Shown in pieces: positions 1 through 8,673 of a stretch of DNA of 64,000 bases (positions are counted from its first letter, which is position 1; the number at the start of each line of letters is the position of its first letter). Position numbers and translations under genes: made by a program. The notes below the pieces were generated by a model, which saw only the letters and a list, made by a program, of their open reading frames with translations, did no database searches and was not told the DNA's origin. The stretch comes from Desulfobacter latus (GTDB lineage Bacteria > Desulfobacterota > Desulfobacteria > Desulfobacterales > Desulfobacteraceae), in contig NZ_JACADJ010000008.1 in the NCBI RefSeq assembly GCF_013389365.1, positions 32,598 to 96,597 on the forward strand. Direction: 5' to 3'.

Positions 1-10
1 TTTTCATAAA

Positions 11-42
11 ACGCCACCCCTACATACGCTGCAGGGGTGGCG
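11..42 (-). terminator. Rho-independent terminator of the symporter operon
   Basis: Read on the minus strand, a 10-bp perfect stem (arms 12-21 and 33-42, CGCCACCCCT/AGGGGTGGCG) with an 11-nt loop is followed by TTTT. It lies just after the stop codon of the sodium:solute symporter gene. Confidence 0.75.
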
Positions 43-50
43 GGGACCGG

Positions 51-1649
51 TTATTGTTCCGGTCTTATATCCAGTGAGTATTTCTGAATCACGTCATCTT
101 TGCACGGTTTCGTCATCAGGCTGACCACGATGAAGAAAATAAATCCGACAAATACCCAGTAAAACTGGTGCGGTGTGCTGATTTTATGGGCAGGGTCACT
201 CAGGAAAAACCAGTGATAGCTGCCCAGTTTGTATTTTGCGTACATCCATGATCCGCACGAAAGCGTTGTCATGACCAGGATATTGGCGATAGCGGCCGTT
301 GTCGTGGCTCGGGTCCACCAGATACCTAAAATCAGCGGGGGGCCGACAGAACAGAGAATAACGATAAATGCCGCCCCGGAGATATCCAGAACCAGTGCCG
401 GCGGTTTGAATGCAAAGAGCATACATACGAACACGATCAGTATGGTCATAACACGTGTGGCATGCACAGGTTGCCTTTCAGGCCAGCTGCTGCCGAAAAC
501 CTTTCCCAGCAGATCCCTTCCCAGCAAAACGTTAAGGACCATGGTCCAACCTGAGGCAGTGGCCATGGCGATGGCCAGACCACCCGCGGCCAGCACGGAA
601 AGCAGGAAGGGACTTCTCAAGCCCTCCACGGCGGCAATCATGGAATAATCGGTGACGGAAGCCCCGGCAACGCCGTATGCGGTCTTCATGTGTTTCAGCA
701 CCCCCATGGCATTGGTGATGCCTTCGGTCTGCATAAGCGGATGAAGGGTTTCGATCAATACCCTGGCACCGGTGCCGATAATAACCAGACCGCCGTACAT
801 GGCGCCGCCGATGGTTACGGCCCAGAAAACGCTGCGCCGCGCGGCCTTGATATCCTGGGTGGTAAAAAAGCGAACCACGGTGTAGGGCATGGCCGAAAAA
901 CCAAAATGCCACACAAAGAAGAAGCCCACCACACCGGTCCAGGTGGCCATAAGGGGATGTGATGCTGTTTCGGAGACATAGGGCAGGTTGAAAAAATTGC
1001 CGCTGTTGGCCAGCACCGCATCGGTCAGACCGTTCAATCCGCCAAAATTGAAAATGACATATCCGGCAGCCAGTACCGAAGCCACGGTCATGGCAACCCC
1101 CTGGAACGCCGTAGAAATGGTGGTGGCGACCATCCCGCCGAAGTAAATATAGGCGAAAACGACAACAGATGCGAGGACAACGGATACATTGAACGGAATT
1201 TGCAGGATGGCCAGCAAAAACAGGGCTGTACCCACAATGGACAGGATGACATATGCCAGGCCGCCGATGAGTGTGGGAATGCCCGCAACCAGGCGAAGCC
1301 ATTTTGTATCATAGCGGTCTGCGTAGTAATCCGTGAACGATGTCGGGGCATATTTACGCAGGGGCGCCGCTGTCAGCAGGGTCGCAATGGGCATGCCGCC
1401 GATAATGCCGACCAGGGCCCACCAGAAAGGATAGCCTAAAATAAAAATAAAGGCCGGCAACCCCAGAAAACTCGCCGGGCTGAAATATGTAGCGGCCAGG
1501 GCCGAGCCGTTAACGACGGGGCCGACTTTTCGTCCTGCCACATAGAAATCGGACGAATCCATAGACGCCTTGCGGGAATACCATCCGATATAAAATATCA
1601 CTGCAAAATAGAGTACGGAACCTAAAATGACGATTGGATTAACACCCAT
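51..1649 (-). CDS. Sodium:solute symporter (SSS family)
   Basis: A 532-residue polytopic inner-membrane protein with about 13 hydrophobic segments. The N-terminal region carries the SSS pattern YVAGRKVGPVVNGSALAATY, and the helix 1 Na+-site region ATYFSPASFLG is visible. It probably imports a small organic acid with Na+; acetate or another carboxylate is an inference from the neighbourhood (SatP-like carrier, formate channel, nucleotidyltransferase cluster). The ATG at 1649 has AAGGAGG seven bases upstream. It follows the small membrane protein at 1678-1968 by 28 bp on the same strand, so the two are probably one operon ending at the hairpin at 11-42. The sequence cannot settle ActP, PutP or a pantothenate-type substrate. 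Confidence 0.9.
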   Translation of the reverse strand: MGVNPIVILGSVLYFAVIFYIGWYSRKASMDSSDFYVAGRKVGPVVNGSALAATYFSPASFLGLPAFIFILGYPFWWALVGIIGGMPIATLLTAAPLRKYAPTSFTDYYADRYDTKWLRLVAGIPTLIGGLAYVILSIVGTALFLLAILQIPFNVSVVLASVVVFAYIYFGGMVATTISTAFQGVAMTVASVLAAGYVIFNFGGLNGLTDAVLANSGNFFNLPYVSETASHPLMATWTGVVGFFFVWHFGFSAMPYTVVRFFTTQDIKAARRSVFWAVTIGGAMYGGLVIIGTGARVLIETLHPLMQTEGITNAMGVLKHMKTAYGVAGASVTDYSMIAAVEGLRSPFLLSVLAAGGLAIAMATASGWTMVLNVLLGRDLLGKVFGSSWPERQPVHATRVMTILIVFVCMLFAFKPPALVLDISGAAFIVILCSVGPPLILGIWWTRATTTAAIANILVMTTLSCGSWMYAKYKLGSYHWFFLSDPAHKISTPHQFYWVFVGFIFFIVVSLMTKPCKDDVIQKYSLDIRPEQ

Positions 1650-1677
1650 TTACTGCCTCCTTATATGTGGCTGCGGA

Positions 1678-1968
1678 TCAGTTTTCATGAACAATATTGG
1701 CACCCGTGGGCGCATCCTGTGTTTTGCGTTTTTTTCTGGCCTCTATTCTCTCTTCTCTTTTTTCCTCAAACTTGAAGTAGAGAAAAGAAATTATGATATT
1801 CATCAGCCAGAGACCGACAATCCAATTGTAGGTGTAGCAGGCCGGAATCCCCATGAATTTTTTCAGGGGGAAGCCGGGGATTGTCATTTCCAAGATCATG
1901 AAAAAGAAAATCCACCCATACATCAACGCCGTTCCTGCCCAGAATATCTTCGGCATACCCTTAAACAT
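1678..1968 (-). CDS. Small two-helix membrane protein, symporter partner
   Basis: A 96-residue protein with two hydrophobic segments (about residues 9-30 and 47-66) and a basic/acidic C-terminal tail. SSS transporters are often preceded by a small membrane protein of DUF4212, DUF485 or DUF3311 type. The size, topology and position just upstream of the symporter fit that role, but I cannot assign the exact family. The start has a strong purine-rich ribosome site (AGGAGGAGGAAGG) immediately upstream. Likely a small subunit or assembly partner of the transporter encoded by the next gene in the operon. Confidence 0.75.
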   Translation of the reverse strand: MFKGMPKIFWAGTALMYGWIFFFMILEMTIPGFPLKKFMGIPACYTYNWIVGLWLMNIIISFLYFKFEEKREERIEARKKRKTQDAPTGANIVHEN

Positions 1969-2008
1969 CTGCCTTCCTCCTCCTCCTTATAAATTGATTG
2001 TATAGAAT

Positions 2009-2026
2009 TCGGGAACCCTTTCCCGA
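2009..2026. promoter_or_regulatory. Palindrome upstream of the symporter operon
   Basis: TCGGGAA-CCCT-TTCCCGA is a perfect 7-bp inverted repeat with a 4-bp spacer, about 41 bp before the first start codon of the small-subunit/symporter operon. It is placed like an operator or a short leader hairpin. There is no T-tract, so a terminator is unlikely. Confidence 0.4.
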
Positions 2027-2221
2027 TGTCCCCCCATTTTTTACGCTTAGAGAAAACCAAATATCTCAAAAATAAGTGAACGACATTCGTTGGATGGAAA
2101 CTATGTAAAAAATGGAGATAAAACAATCCGCAGAATACTGATTTTGATGTACGTTGATAACCTAAGCGCCTTGTAGGTGAAAAGAGGTGACTATATAGGG
2201 AAAAAACTTACGAAATGCGAT

Positions 2222-3061
2222 TCAATCTTCTTTACGAAGATACACCAGCCAGTAGACAGCGCCAACGAAGATTCCACCGCCGATAAAATTTCCTAATGTG
2301 ACGGCAATCAGGTTACTATGCCACATACCGGCCCAATTGAGTCTGGTCAGTAATGCAGCGTCAATGGCCGAGGCTGTGACAGCGGATTGCAATTGCTTGG
2401 CAAAAATCCCCGCGGGGATGAAGTACATATTGGCAATGGCGTGTTCAAAACCTGCGGCCACAAAGGCCATGATCGGAAAAAAAATCCCCAGAATCTTGCC
2501 GCTGATTTCCTGGGCGGAAATGGCCAGCAATACAGCCAGACAGACAAGCCAGTTACAACCGACAGCACGGAAGAAGTAAGCGAGGTTGTGGCTGCTGCCG
2601 GCAATTTCCGTGGTTACTTTGGCCGTTGCTATCTGCAAGGCGGTGGCGCCCAAAATACCATCCATGAGGCCGGTTTGAGAAACGATCATCCAGGCGAGAA
2701 AGACAGATCCCAGCAAATTACCAAGATAGACCCAGAACCAGTTACGCATCATCTGGATCAAGGTAACTTTTCTGTCGAGCAGGGCCATGGTCATCATAGT
2801 ATTCCCTGTCCAAAGCTCTGAGCCTGGGATGACCACCAGCATCAATCCAACGCTGAAGACGGCACCGATGAAAAATTTTTTTAAACCAATCCAAGCAACT
2901 GCACCGGTTCCAACGACCGTTGCCAGGTGGGCGGCAAAACCAATATAAACGCCCGCCAGAAAGCCAAGCAGAAGAAGCTGTAAAATTGATTTACGGGCTT
3001 TGTTTGCTCCCCAGGATACCACGGCTGGGGCCAGTTCTTCCGGAGCAAGGAAATTTTTCAT
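2222..3061 (-). CDS. Formate/nitrite transporter (FNT) family channel
   Basis: A 279-residue membrane protein with six to seven hydrophobic segments. It carries the FNT hallmark around the central pore histidine (GFEHAIANMYFIPAG, His near residue 209) and the N-terminal pattern APAVVSWGANKARKS. FNT proteins form pentameric pores for formate, nitrite, hydrosulfide or small carboxylates; hydrosulfide or formate would suit a sulfate reducer, but this is inference. It starts only 14 bp after the stop of the GTPase gene at 3076-4569 on the same strand, so co-transcription is likely. No clear ribosome site precedes it, so translational coupling is possible. Confidence 0.88.
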   Translation of the reverse strand: MKNFLAPEELAPAVVSWGANKARKSILQLLLLGFLAGVYIGFAAHLATVVGTGAVAWIGLKKFFIGAVFSVGLMLVVIPGSELWTGNTMMTMALLDRKVTLIQMMRNWFWVYLGNLLGSVFLAWMIVSQTGLMDGILGATALQIATAKVTTEIAGSSHNLAYFFRAVGCNWLVCLAVLLAISAQEISGKILGIFFPIMAFVAAGFEHAIANMYFIPAGIFAKQLQSAVTASAIDAALLTRLNWAGMWHSNLIAVTLGNFIGGGIFVGAVYWLVYLRKED

Positions 3062-3075
3062 CGCTGCGTCGTTGA

Positions 3076-4569
3076 TTAGTACATATGCCGTATACTCGCT
3101 TCCAGAGTTTCAGCATCGGCCTCTTCCTTTTTTTTCTTTTCATAGACTTTACGGGCTAGCCTGTCTTTTCTCCATTCTTCCAAATCATCATCAGACATAG
3201 CACGAAACTCGCTCAATGCCTCCCGAATATCCTGGGTGGCATCATTATTGATCTGCCGGATCTCAAACAGATCCATTTTGAGGTCATAAAGCGTATAGTC
3301 GCCTTCATTTTTTCTCAGATGCTGATCCAGCAGGTCCCGGATGGCATGCCAACTGTCTTTGCGGGTCTGGTCGACAACAGGGGTGAGGGTATCAAGATTT
3401 TCCAGCCGATTGGTGCGGAATTTTTGTTCCAGTTTTTTCTGGAAAAATGCCATCCATAAAATCATAATCAGACCTGCACAAACACCGCCCACAGTCAACA
3501 GGACAGTGGGATCAGCCATTAAGCCCAGCAACATAATGCTACCGGCAATCAAGCTTCCCCCCAGAAGGCTGACCAAAAACCCGATAGAGATTTTTTTTAT
3601 GCGGAAATTTTGAAGTTGCAGACCAAAGGTCTGAAGCGCTTCTATATAATGGGCCAGACGTTCCCCGTGAATCTCCAAATAAGTGGCCAGATGATCCAGT
3701 CTGCGTAAGGGGGTCTGTAAAATGGTCTGCTTCAGATCCTCCCGCTGATTTTCAAGAAGGGGGAGAAACGAGGGCGCAGATGCTGGATCCTTGTTGATGG
3801 GCGCTACATTGGACGAATAGGTCATCCGGATCATGGGGATATCCTTTCGTCCGGTAATCTGGGACAGATTCCAGCACAGGGTTCCATAAACCCGCAGCAA
3901 ATCATTAAAAGTGGTGCATTCATCAATACGGTTGAGCACAAAAATGATCCGGTCTTCATAGGTATGGGTGGTCAGGGTCTCCCGAATGCTTTTATAGGCC
4001 TCCCGCACGGTTCCGGCCTTGTGGGCGTCAAACAGAACCAGCACCAGTCCGGCTTTCTGGGCCAGATCGCCGAGAACCTCCTGATAATCATATCCCCGGT
4101 CCCGCTCGGAAATGCTGTCAAGCATACCGGGGGTATCAATGATGGCCAGATTTTTCAAAAAAGGCGAGTTGATGCTTTTCATTTGAAAATGAGCTGCAAA
4201 GCGCTGGCCGTGTTTACGAAGGGTGGAAAAGGGGTATTCAGGATCATTAAGCAGGGACTTGCCGTCTCGCTGTTCCACCAGCTGTATGCCTTCTGTTTCC
4301 GGCACGGAATCATCATAGGTCAGTACGGTGAATGAATCATCTGTGGGGGCCTGGCCTGTGTCCTGAATCTTTGCCCCCAGAAATTCATTGATCAGGGAAG
4401 ATTTACCGGATGAATAATTGCCGATGACCAGCACCATGGGACGCCATTTTACATTGGTCTCCAGAGGTATATCGCTGTAACCATACCGCTTGGCCATCGG
4501 TGTCAGGTGCTTAGTTATGGTATCCACAATATCTTGCCGAAGGGCATTCATATAATTTTCACGGTGCAT
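3076..4569 (-). CDS. Dynamin-like membrane GTPase
   Basis: Predicted 497-residue GTPase of the dynamin/EHD superfamily. The G1 P-loop is GNYSSGKSS, G3 is DTPGML and G4 is LNRIDE. A predicted two-helix membrane hairpin follows (starting ISIGFLVSLLGGSLIAGS), then a charged helical C-terminus ending in lysine/glutamate-rich sequence. The frame stays open further upstream to 4707. I chose the ATG at 4569 because CGGAGA sits seven bases before it and homology-like sequence begins shortly after; 4551 is an alternative. Bacterial dynamin-like proteins act in membrane remodelling or maintenance. Adjacency to an FNT channel is the only contextual clue to function. Confidence 0.82.
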   Translation of the reverse strand: MHRENYMNALRQDIVDTITKHLTPMAKRYGYSDIPLETNVKWRPMVLVIGNYSSGKSSLINEFLGAKIQDTGQAPTDDSFTVLTYDDSVPETEGIQLVEQRDGKSLLNDPEYPFSTLRKHGQRFAAHFQMKSINSPFLKNLAIIDTPGMLDSISERDRGYDYQEVLGDLAQKAGLVLVLFDAHKAGTVREAYKSIRETLTTHTYEDRIIFVLNRIDECTTFNDLLRVYGTLCWNLSQITGRKDIPMIRMTYSSNVAPINKDPASAPSFLPLLENQREDLKQTILQTPLRRLDHLATYLEIHGERLAHYIEALQTFGLQLQNFRIKKISIGFLVSLLGGSLIAGSIMLLGLMADPTVLLTVGGVCAGLIMILWMAFFQKKLEQKFRTNRLENLDTLTPVVDQTRKDSWHAIRDLLDQHLRKNEGDYTLYDLKMDLFEIRQINNDATQDIREALSEFRAMSDDDLEEWRKDRLARKVYEKKKKEEADAETLEASIRHMY

Positions 4570-4873
4570 GGATTTCTCCGAAATAGTGTCTGATAAGATG
4601 TGCCGCTTAAACAAAAATGATAACAGGCGGCAGATATTGTCATTTTTACTCAAGTAAGGTATAACAAAGAATAAAAAGATTATCAAGAGCCTGAAATATA
4701 GCCCCAACCGGCTTTGGTGATAAAAAGTATCTTCTTATACCTCTTATATCCTGACTTCATGGTTTGTTGTGGGCTCTCAATCTGATTTACGCAATATTTT
4801 TTTATATTCTGATATAGATTCCCAGCATTAAATTATGTATACTGCCACCTAATCTTATGAAAAGCGTCAATCA

Positions 4874-4911
4874 TTAAAATGCGTCGTAAACCCTAAAGAG
4901 AAGGAGCGCTA
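4874..4911 (+). promoter_or_regulatory. Conserved leader of the first uspA gene
   Basis: The 38 bases before this start codon are nearly identical to those before the second uspA gene (16777-16812): both contain AAATGCGTCGTAAACCCTAAA, then an AAGGAGCG ribosome site. Conservation extends beyond what a ribosome site needs, suggesting a shared regulatory sequence or a recent duplication. Confidence 0.6.
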
Positions 4912-5388
4912 ATGGAAGATATTAAACGTATTGTAACCCCTATAGATTTTTCAGATAATACCGAAATGATTGCCTGTACTGCTGCGTGTATTGCAGGAAA
5001 ATTTTCAGCCAATCTTGACTTTGTTTTTGTTGCCGAAAGTTTTGAGGATTATACAACATTCCGTACTCCTCCGGCGAATCTACTTACGCTGAAAGAAGAG
5101 TTGCTTGATTCCGCTAAAGAACAGATGAACGCCTTTATAGAAAAGCATAAGGAAGAATTCAATGCCTTAGGCGTATCTACAATTAACGGACAAGTATTAT
5201 CTGGAGATATTGCAGAAAAAATTATAAATTATGCCGGCGATGCAAGCGATCAAATTATTGTCATGGGCACGCATGGGTATAAGGGCTTCAATCGAATAGT
5301 ATTTGGTAGCGTAGCAGAAAAGGTTGTAAAAACAGCCTGTTGTCCAGTTATGACGATTAAACCGCCTCACGATAAATGTGAAAAATAA
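4912..5388 (+). CDS. Universal stress protein, UspA family (copy 1)
   Basis: A 158-residue single Usp domain. The N-terminus RIVTPIDFSDN gives the beta1-Asp signature, and the C-terminal nucleotide-binding motif G-x2-G-x9-G-S is intact in MGTHGYKGFNRIVFGSVAE, placing it with ATP-binding Usp proteins. It is highly similar along its length to the protein at 16312-16776, including the unusual CCPV ending of the core. It is monocistronic, with AAGGAG before the ATG and a strong terminator after the stop. Role inferred: cytoplasmic stress or energy-status protein. Confidence 0.92.
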   Translation: MEDIKRIVTPIDFSDNTEMIACTAACIAGKFSANLDFVFVAESFEDYTTFRTPPANLLTLKEELLDSAKEQMNAFIEKHKEEFNALGVSTINGQVLSGDIAEKIINYAGDASDQIIVMGTHGYKGFNRIVFGSVAEKVVKTACCPVMTIKPPHDKCEK

Positions 5389-5436
5389 CGCGAGATAGCG
5401 CCAAACGCAACTCAATGTCATTATGTCATTCAACGA

Positions 5437-5470
5437 CCCCTCCTGAATCAGAGATTCAGAAGGGGCTTTT
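5437..5470 (+). terminator. Rho-independent terminator after uspA
   Basis: A stem of about 12 bp (CCCCTcCTGAATC against GATTCAGaAGGGG, short AGA loop) is followed by CTTTTAAATT. It lies about 50 bp after the uspA stop codon. Confidence 0.75.
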
Positions 5471-5736
5471 AAATTAAATCATAACCCATTGATATTTCAA
5501 TGATCGATATAAAGTCATGCGTCAGCACTGGGCCATATTTCAAGCTATTGATAATCTTTTTATTCTTTGTTATACCTTGTTTGAAAAAAATGTATAAAAA
5601 TAATGAGGGGGTTCCTAATCCTTCTGCTACTGCTAAAATATTTTGATACCCGGAACGTGACCATCCAGCTTGGCAATATACATAAGCTAAGAGAAAAATT
5701 AACCCATAAATTTTTTTATTGGCAAGGAGAAAAAAT

Positions 5737-6936
5737 ATGGAAGAGGCGAAGAATGCTGCCAATGGCGGAGATGCGGTAAAGAAAAAGAGTTTTTTAAAAA
5801 AGATATTTATATCCAAATGGGTTATCATCATAGTACTCATCTTGGGTGTTTTCGGGTATGCCACATGGTGGGGCATAAGCTCCTGGAAGGATTTTACTGC
5901 AAAAAGAGGTGGACAAACCCATGAGACGCAAATTACCCGGAAAACAAACGCATCCCATGACATTCACAGCACGGCAACGGATACCATGCATGAGACCCTA
6001 AGCACGCATCAGCCCGCCGCGCAAAAACATAATTCCCACGCCCCTTCCCAGCATGCGGACGAATTCCCAAAACACACTCTCCCTCATACGGCTTTTAATG
6101 AAAGCGCCGATGAGAATAAAGCTGCCGGTCATGAGTCTGCAACACCGACAGCCGAACATGGGACAATGCATGCCGCGCCGGTGCGCACAGGTCCCCGCGG
6201 AGTGGCCTTTGTTGAAGCCTGCATCAAGCCTCTTGATCATGAGTTAAATCACAGGTTCTGGGGATGGCGGCCCAATGACATCATCAGATTTACTGATAAT
6301 ATTAATAATTTGCAATTGGGCGTTTTAGAAGTGACCCGCAGAACAGCTGTCGCTCTGGCGGAAAATCTATCACGTACAGGAAGAGCCGATGCCTATGTCC
6401 CCGGCTTGGAATACGCTATGAATTCATTTATGATAAAGCCCTCCGAATATATGTTTCCATCGGCTGAAAGCAAATATCAGGAAGGTTTGGACGAGTGGCG
6501 AAATTACCAGAAGATGCTGGAAAGAGGAGATGCCCGATTTTACCGGCGGCTGGACAATCTGGTACCGCTACTCAAGGCATATGAAAGCATCCTGGGCAGT
6601 TGTGATGAAAATCTGGTCAAGGAATTGGGGCATATCAGTTCCTTTGATGCCGATGATGTCTTTTATTACACAAAAGGCGTCGCCACTGCCATGAGTACCA
6701 TCCTTGAGGCGGTAGCGATAGATTTTGATGACACCATCGGATCGGTTCAAGGCATGGATTTGATCCACCACACGATTGAAGCCCTTCATCATGCCACACA
6801 CATGGATCCCTGGATCGTTCTGGAAGGCAGTCCGGATGGCATACTTGCCAACCATCGTGCCAACATAGCAGCGTCCATCAGCCATGCACGCTTCTATCTT
6901 GACGTGCTGTCCAGGTCACTGACCGGCAACTTGTAA
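5737..6936 (+). CDS. DUF2333 family membrane-anchored protein
   Basis: Predicted 399 residues. Order: charged cytoplasmic N-terminus, one transmembrane helix (about residues 29-48), a low-complexity His/Thr/Ala/Glu-rich linker (about 60-145), then a conserved domain of about 250 residues. I recognise the latter as DUF2333 from WGWRPNDIIRFTDN, FQ/LQLGVLEVTRR and MIKPSEYMFPSAESKY. Function of the family is unknown; the topology suggests a periplasmic domain anchored in the inner membrane. The ATG at 5737 has AAGGAG at good spacing; an in-frame TTG at 5719 lies ahead of that ribosome site and is rejected. The HEARO RNA at 6946 begins about 10 bp after the stop. Confidence 0.82.
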   Translation: MEEAKNAANGGDAVKKKSFLKKIFISKWVIIIVLILGVFGYATWWGISSWKDFTAKRGGQTHETQITRKTNASHDIHSTATDTMHETLSTHQPAAQKHNSHAPSQHADEFPKHTLPHTAFNESADENKAAGHESATPTAEHGTMHAAPVRTGPRGVAFVEACIKPLDHELNHRFWGWRPNDIIRFTDNINNLQLGVLEVTRRTAVALAENLSRTGRADAYVPGLEYAMNSFMIKPSEYMFPSAESKYQEGLDEWRNYQKMLERGDARFYRRLDNLVPLLKAYESILGSCDENLVKELGHISSFDADDVFYYTKGVATAMSTILEAVAIDFDDTIGSVQGMDLIHHTIEALHHATHMDPWIVLEGSPDGILANHRANIAASISHARFYLDVLSRSLTGNL

Positions 6937-6945
6937 CGCATTTTT

Positions 6946-7160
6946 GTCAACAACCCCTCGGCTAAAGACCGAGTGGCTTGAGAGATAACTTTCAAGCCAA
7001 GTTGATTAGCCTAAGTTCTTTGAGAACTACGTTACTGTAGAATATATTGTAGGCAGCTTGGAATACCCCACTCGTTCCAAAGTCTGCGGTTTGTGTTTTT
7101 AAACATCTCTGAGGGTAGGAGAAGTGATACAAACTTTAAACCTACGGATAACATTGGCGA
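6946..7160 (+). ncRNA. Orphan HEARO/omega RNA-like remnant (copy A)
   Basis: The segment aligns by eye, with gaps, to the HEARO RNA at 17108-17345. Shared blocks in the same order are GTCAAC, ACCCCTCGGCTAAAGACCGAG, GGCTTGA, AAGTTGA, CTAAGT-CTT-GAG-ACTACGTTA, TTAAACA, AGGGT/AGGGG and ATAACATTG-CG. HEARO is the RNA partner (omega RNA) of IscB nucleases. Here no IscB frame follows: the next 450 bp hold only stops and repeats, and no right-end hairpin is visible. It is either a decayed element or a retained solo RNA. Limits are approximate. Confidence 0.65.
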
Positions 7161-7414
7161 AGTGGATCACTGGTTTTTAAGGTCCCAGAACAGAACTTGA
7201 GAGTCTCTGTTACAAAAATCTTAAACCTTCAACTGAAGGCATGTTGACAAAAGACCTATGCTACTGTCCTAAATTGAGTGCTTTTCAAAAATGGATAGGC
7301 TGAAGCACATCACAATCCGTCAATTCATAATCAAAAGAGTCTCAATGAGCGTTTGTGTAAAGAATTTGAAAGACCAGATTAAAAAAAGGCTGTAACTCAA
7401 GAGTATAGGAATTT

Positions 7415-7438
7415 CCAGTACCCAGTACCCAGTACCCA
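7415..7438. repeat. Heptamer tandem repeat
   Basis: Just over three copies of a 7-bp unit (CCAGTAC) sit directly before the palindromic repeat at 7439. It is a short simple-sequence tract; no function is apparent. Confidence 0.7.
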
Positions 7439-7547
7439 TTCAAGGCGGAAACAATTTTTAACCGGAGGAATATACAATATATTTTGAGGATTAAAAATTG
7501 TTTCCAACGCCGAAGTTGGGCAAATTAACAAAAACTTGATCATCAAC
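7439..7547 (+). repeat. Palindromic interspersed repeat, copy 1
   Basis: Two perfect 15-bp arms (GGAAACAATTTTTAA at 7447-7461 and its complement at 7491-7505) enclose a 29-bp AT-rich centre. About 40 bp beginning CCAACGCCGAAGTTGGGCAA follow. A reverse-oriented relative lies at 31711-31816 and a partial tail resembles 26863-26900, so it is a dispersed repeat family rather than a local hairpin. Confidence 0.75.
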
Positions 7548-7630
7548 TATAAACCCATGGCTTCTAAAGCAAAGGACATAAGGTATTATAAGCCTGCCCC
7601 TTTCTGAATAAGAGGCTTTTTCGGTTAGTG

Positions 7631-8191
7631 CTAGCCTACCGGAAGAATTGCTTTGTTATATTGTTCGTTCAGAACTTCCGCCATGGCAAGATAAATGGCG
7701 CTCAGTCCGCAGATAATGCCTTCAAAGCCGGCAATAATTCCAATAAGATGTGAACCGGTCCAGTCTTTGATTGCAAGAAGAAAAAATAATACCGTCAGCG
7801 ATGCAAAAACAAACTGAAGCCCTCTGTTCGATTTTAATGTCCCGAAAAACATGAACAGTGTAAAGATACCCCACATGAATAGATAGCAGGCCATGAATTT
7901 TGCAGGCGTCGGATCTGCCCAGCCGAGTTTGGGCAATAGAATAAGCGCTACCAGAGTCAACCAGAAGTGGCCATAGGATATGAATGCCGTAACGCCAAAC
8001 GTATTACCTTTTTTAAACTCAAGAATACCGGCGATAATCTGGGCCAGACCGCCATAAAAAAGTCCCATCGCCAGAATCATGGCACTGATTTCAAAAAAAC
8101 CGGCATTATGAATATTCAAAAGCACCGTTGTCATTCCAAAGCCCATTAATCCGAGCGGTCCTGGATTTGCCAAAGTTTCGTCTTTCATCAT
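7631..8191 (-). CDS. satP: GPR1/FUN34/YaaH family acetate-type transporter
   Basis: A 186-residue, six-helix membrane protein of the SatP/YaaH (acetate uptake transporter) family. The N-terminal signature NPGPLGLMGFGMTTVLLN is present, followed by conserved small-residue helices (MGLFYGGLAQIIAGILEF). Family members import acetate or succinate. Two consecutive ATG codons begin the frame, with CAGGAG upstream. A consensus sigma-54 promoter lies about 480 bp upstream (8674-8689), a sigma-54 activator gene lies further upstream in the same direction, and the long leader holds three tandem repeats. Use for acetate uptake in an acetate-oxidising sulfate reducer is inferred. The symbol follows the family name. 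Confidence 0.88.
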   Translation of the reverse strand: MMKDETLANPGPLGLMGFGMTTVLLNIHNAGFFEISAMILAMGLFYGGLAQIIAGILEFKKGNTFGVTAFISYGHFWLTLVALILLPKLGWADPTPAKFMACYLFMWGIFTLFMFFGTLKSNRGLQFVFASLTVLFFLLAIKDWTGSHLIGIIAGFEGIICGLSAIYLAMAEVLNEQYNKAILPVG

Positions 8192-8250
8192 CTACTCCTG
8201 TTTCCAAAATAATTAAAAAAATTTGTAAAAACAATACGTTTAAAAATTCT

Positions 8251-8600
8251 TCTGCCAACTTGCCCGGAAGATTCCACAAGGGGGGGGAAGGGAATCCGTC
8301 AGGCGGTTAACAGATGATTTCAAAGCATCTGTAATTTTTTTTAGTCTTTTTTTAAAAAGACTCGTCTGTCAATTTGTCCGAAAGATTCCACAAAAAAAAG
8401 GGGGGGAGGATGGAACCCGTCAAACGGTTAGCAGATAATTTAAAAGCATCTATAATTATTTTAATCTCTTTTTAAAAACATGCTTCTGCCAACTTGCCCG
8501 GAAGATTCCACAAGGGGGGGGGGAAGGGAATCCGTCAGGCGGTTAACAGATAATTTCAAGTGATTTCAAGGCATCTATAATTTTTTCTTCATCTCCTTCA
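8251..8600. repeat. Three tandem ~115-120 bp leader repeats with G/C tracts
   Basis: Three related units begin at about 8251, 8365 and 8485. Each has (plus strand) TCTG(C/T)CAA(C/T)TTG(C/T)CCG-AAGATTCCACAA, a run of 8, 7 and 10 G, then CCGTCA-CGGTTA-CAGAT. Read as satP leader RNA, GATTCC (GGTTCC in unit 2) pairs with GGAATC in every unit to give a hairpin with a C-rich loop; the unit 2 change keeps pairing through a G-U. On the plus strand unit 1 also forms ACAGATG/CATCTGT plus T8. They lie wholly between the sigma-54 promoter and the satP start. Confidence 0.85.
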
Positions 8601-8673
8601 TACAAAATATCAGCACCAACAGCTCATAAAAGCAATCTCAATCAAAATTGTTAAATATTTATTAGTGAATATT

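Noticed and set aside
532..1302. Frame of 256 codons in the same strand as the symporter but another frame
   Set aside because: Arg/His/Cys-rich out-of-frame shadow of the symporter gene.
5469..5963. Minus-strand frame of 164 codons between uspA and the DUF2333 gene
   Set aside because: It overlaps the start of the DUF2333 gene by more than 200 bp, has no ribosome site and no family resemblance; hydrophobicity comes from AT-rich DNA.
8251..8600. Three 115-120 bp repeats as a CRISPR or insertion sequence
   Set aside because: Repeats are tandem without unique spacers, and there are no terminal inverted repeats or target duplications.
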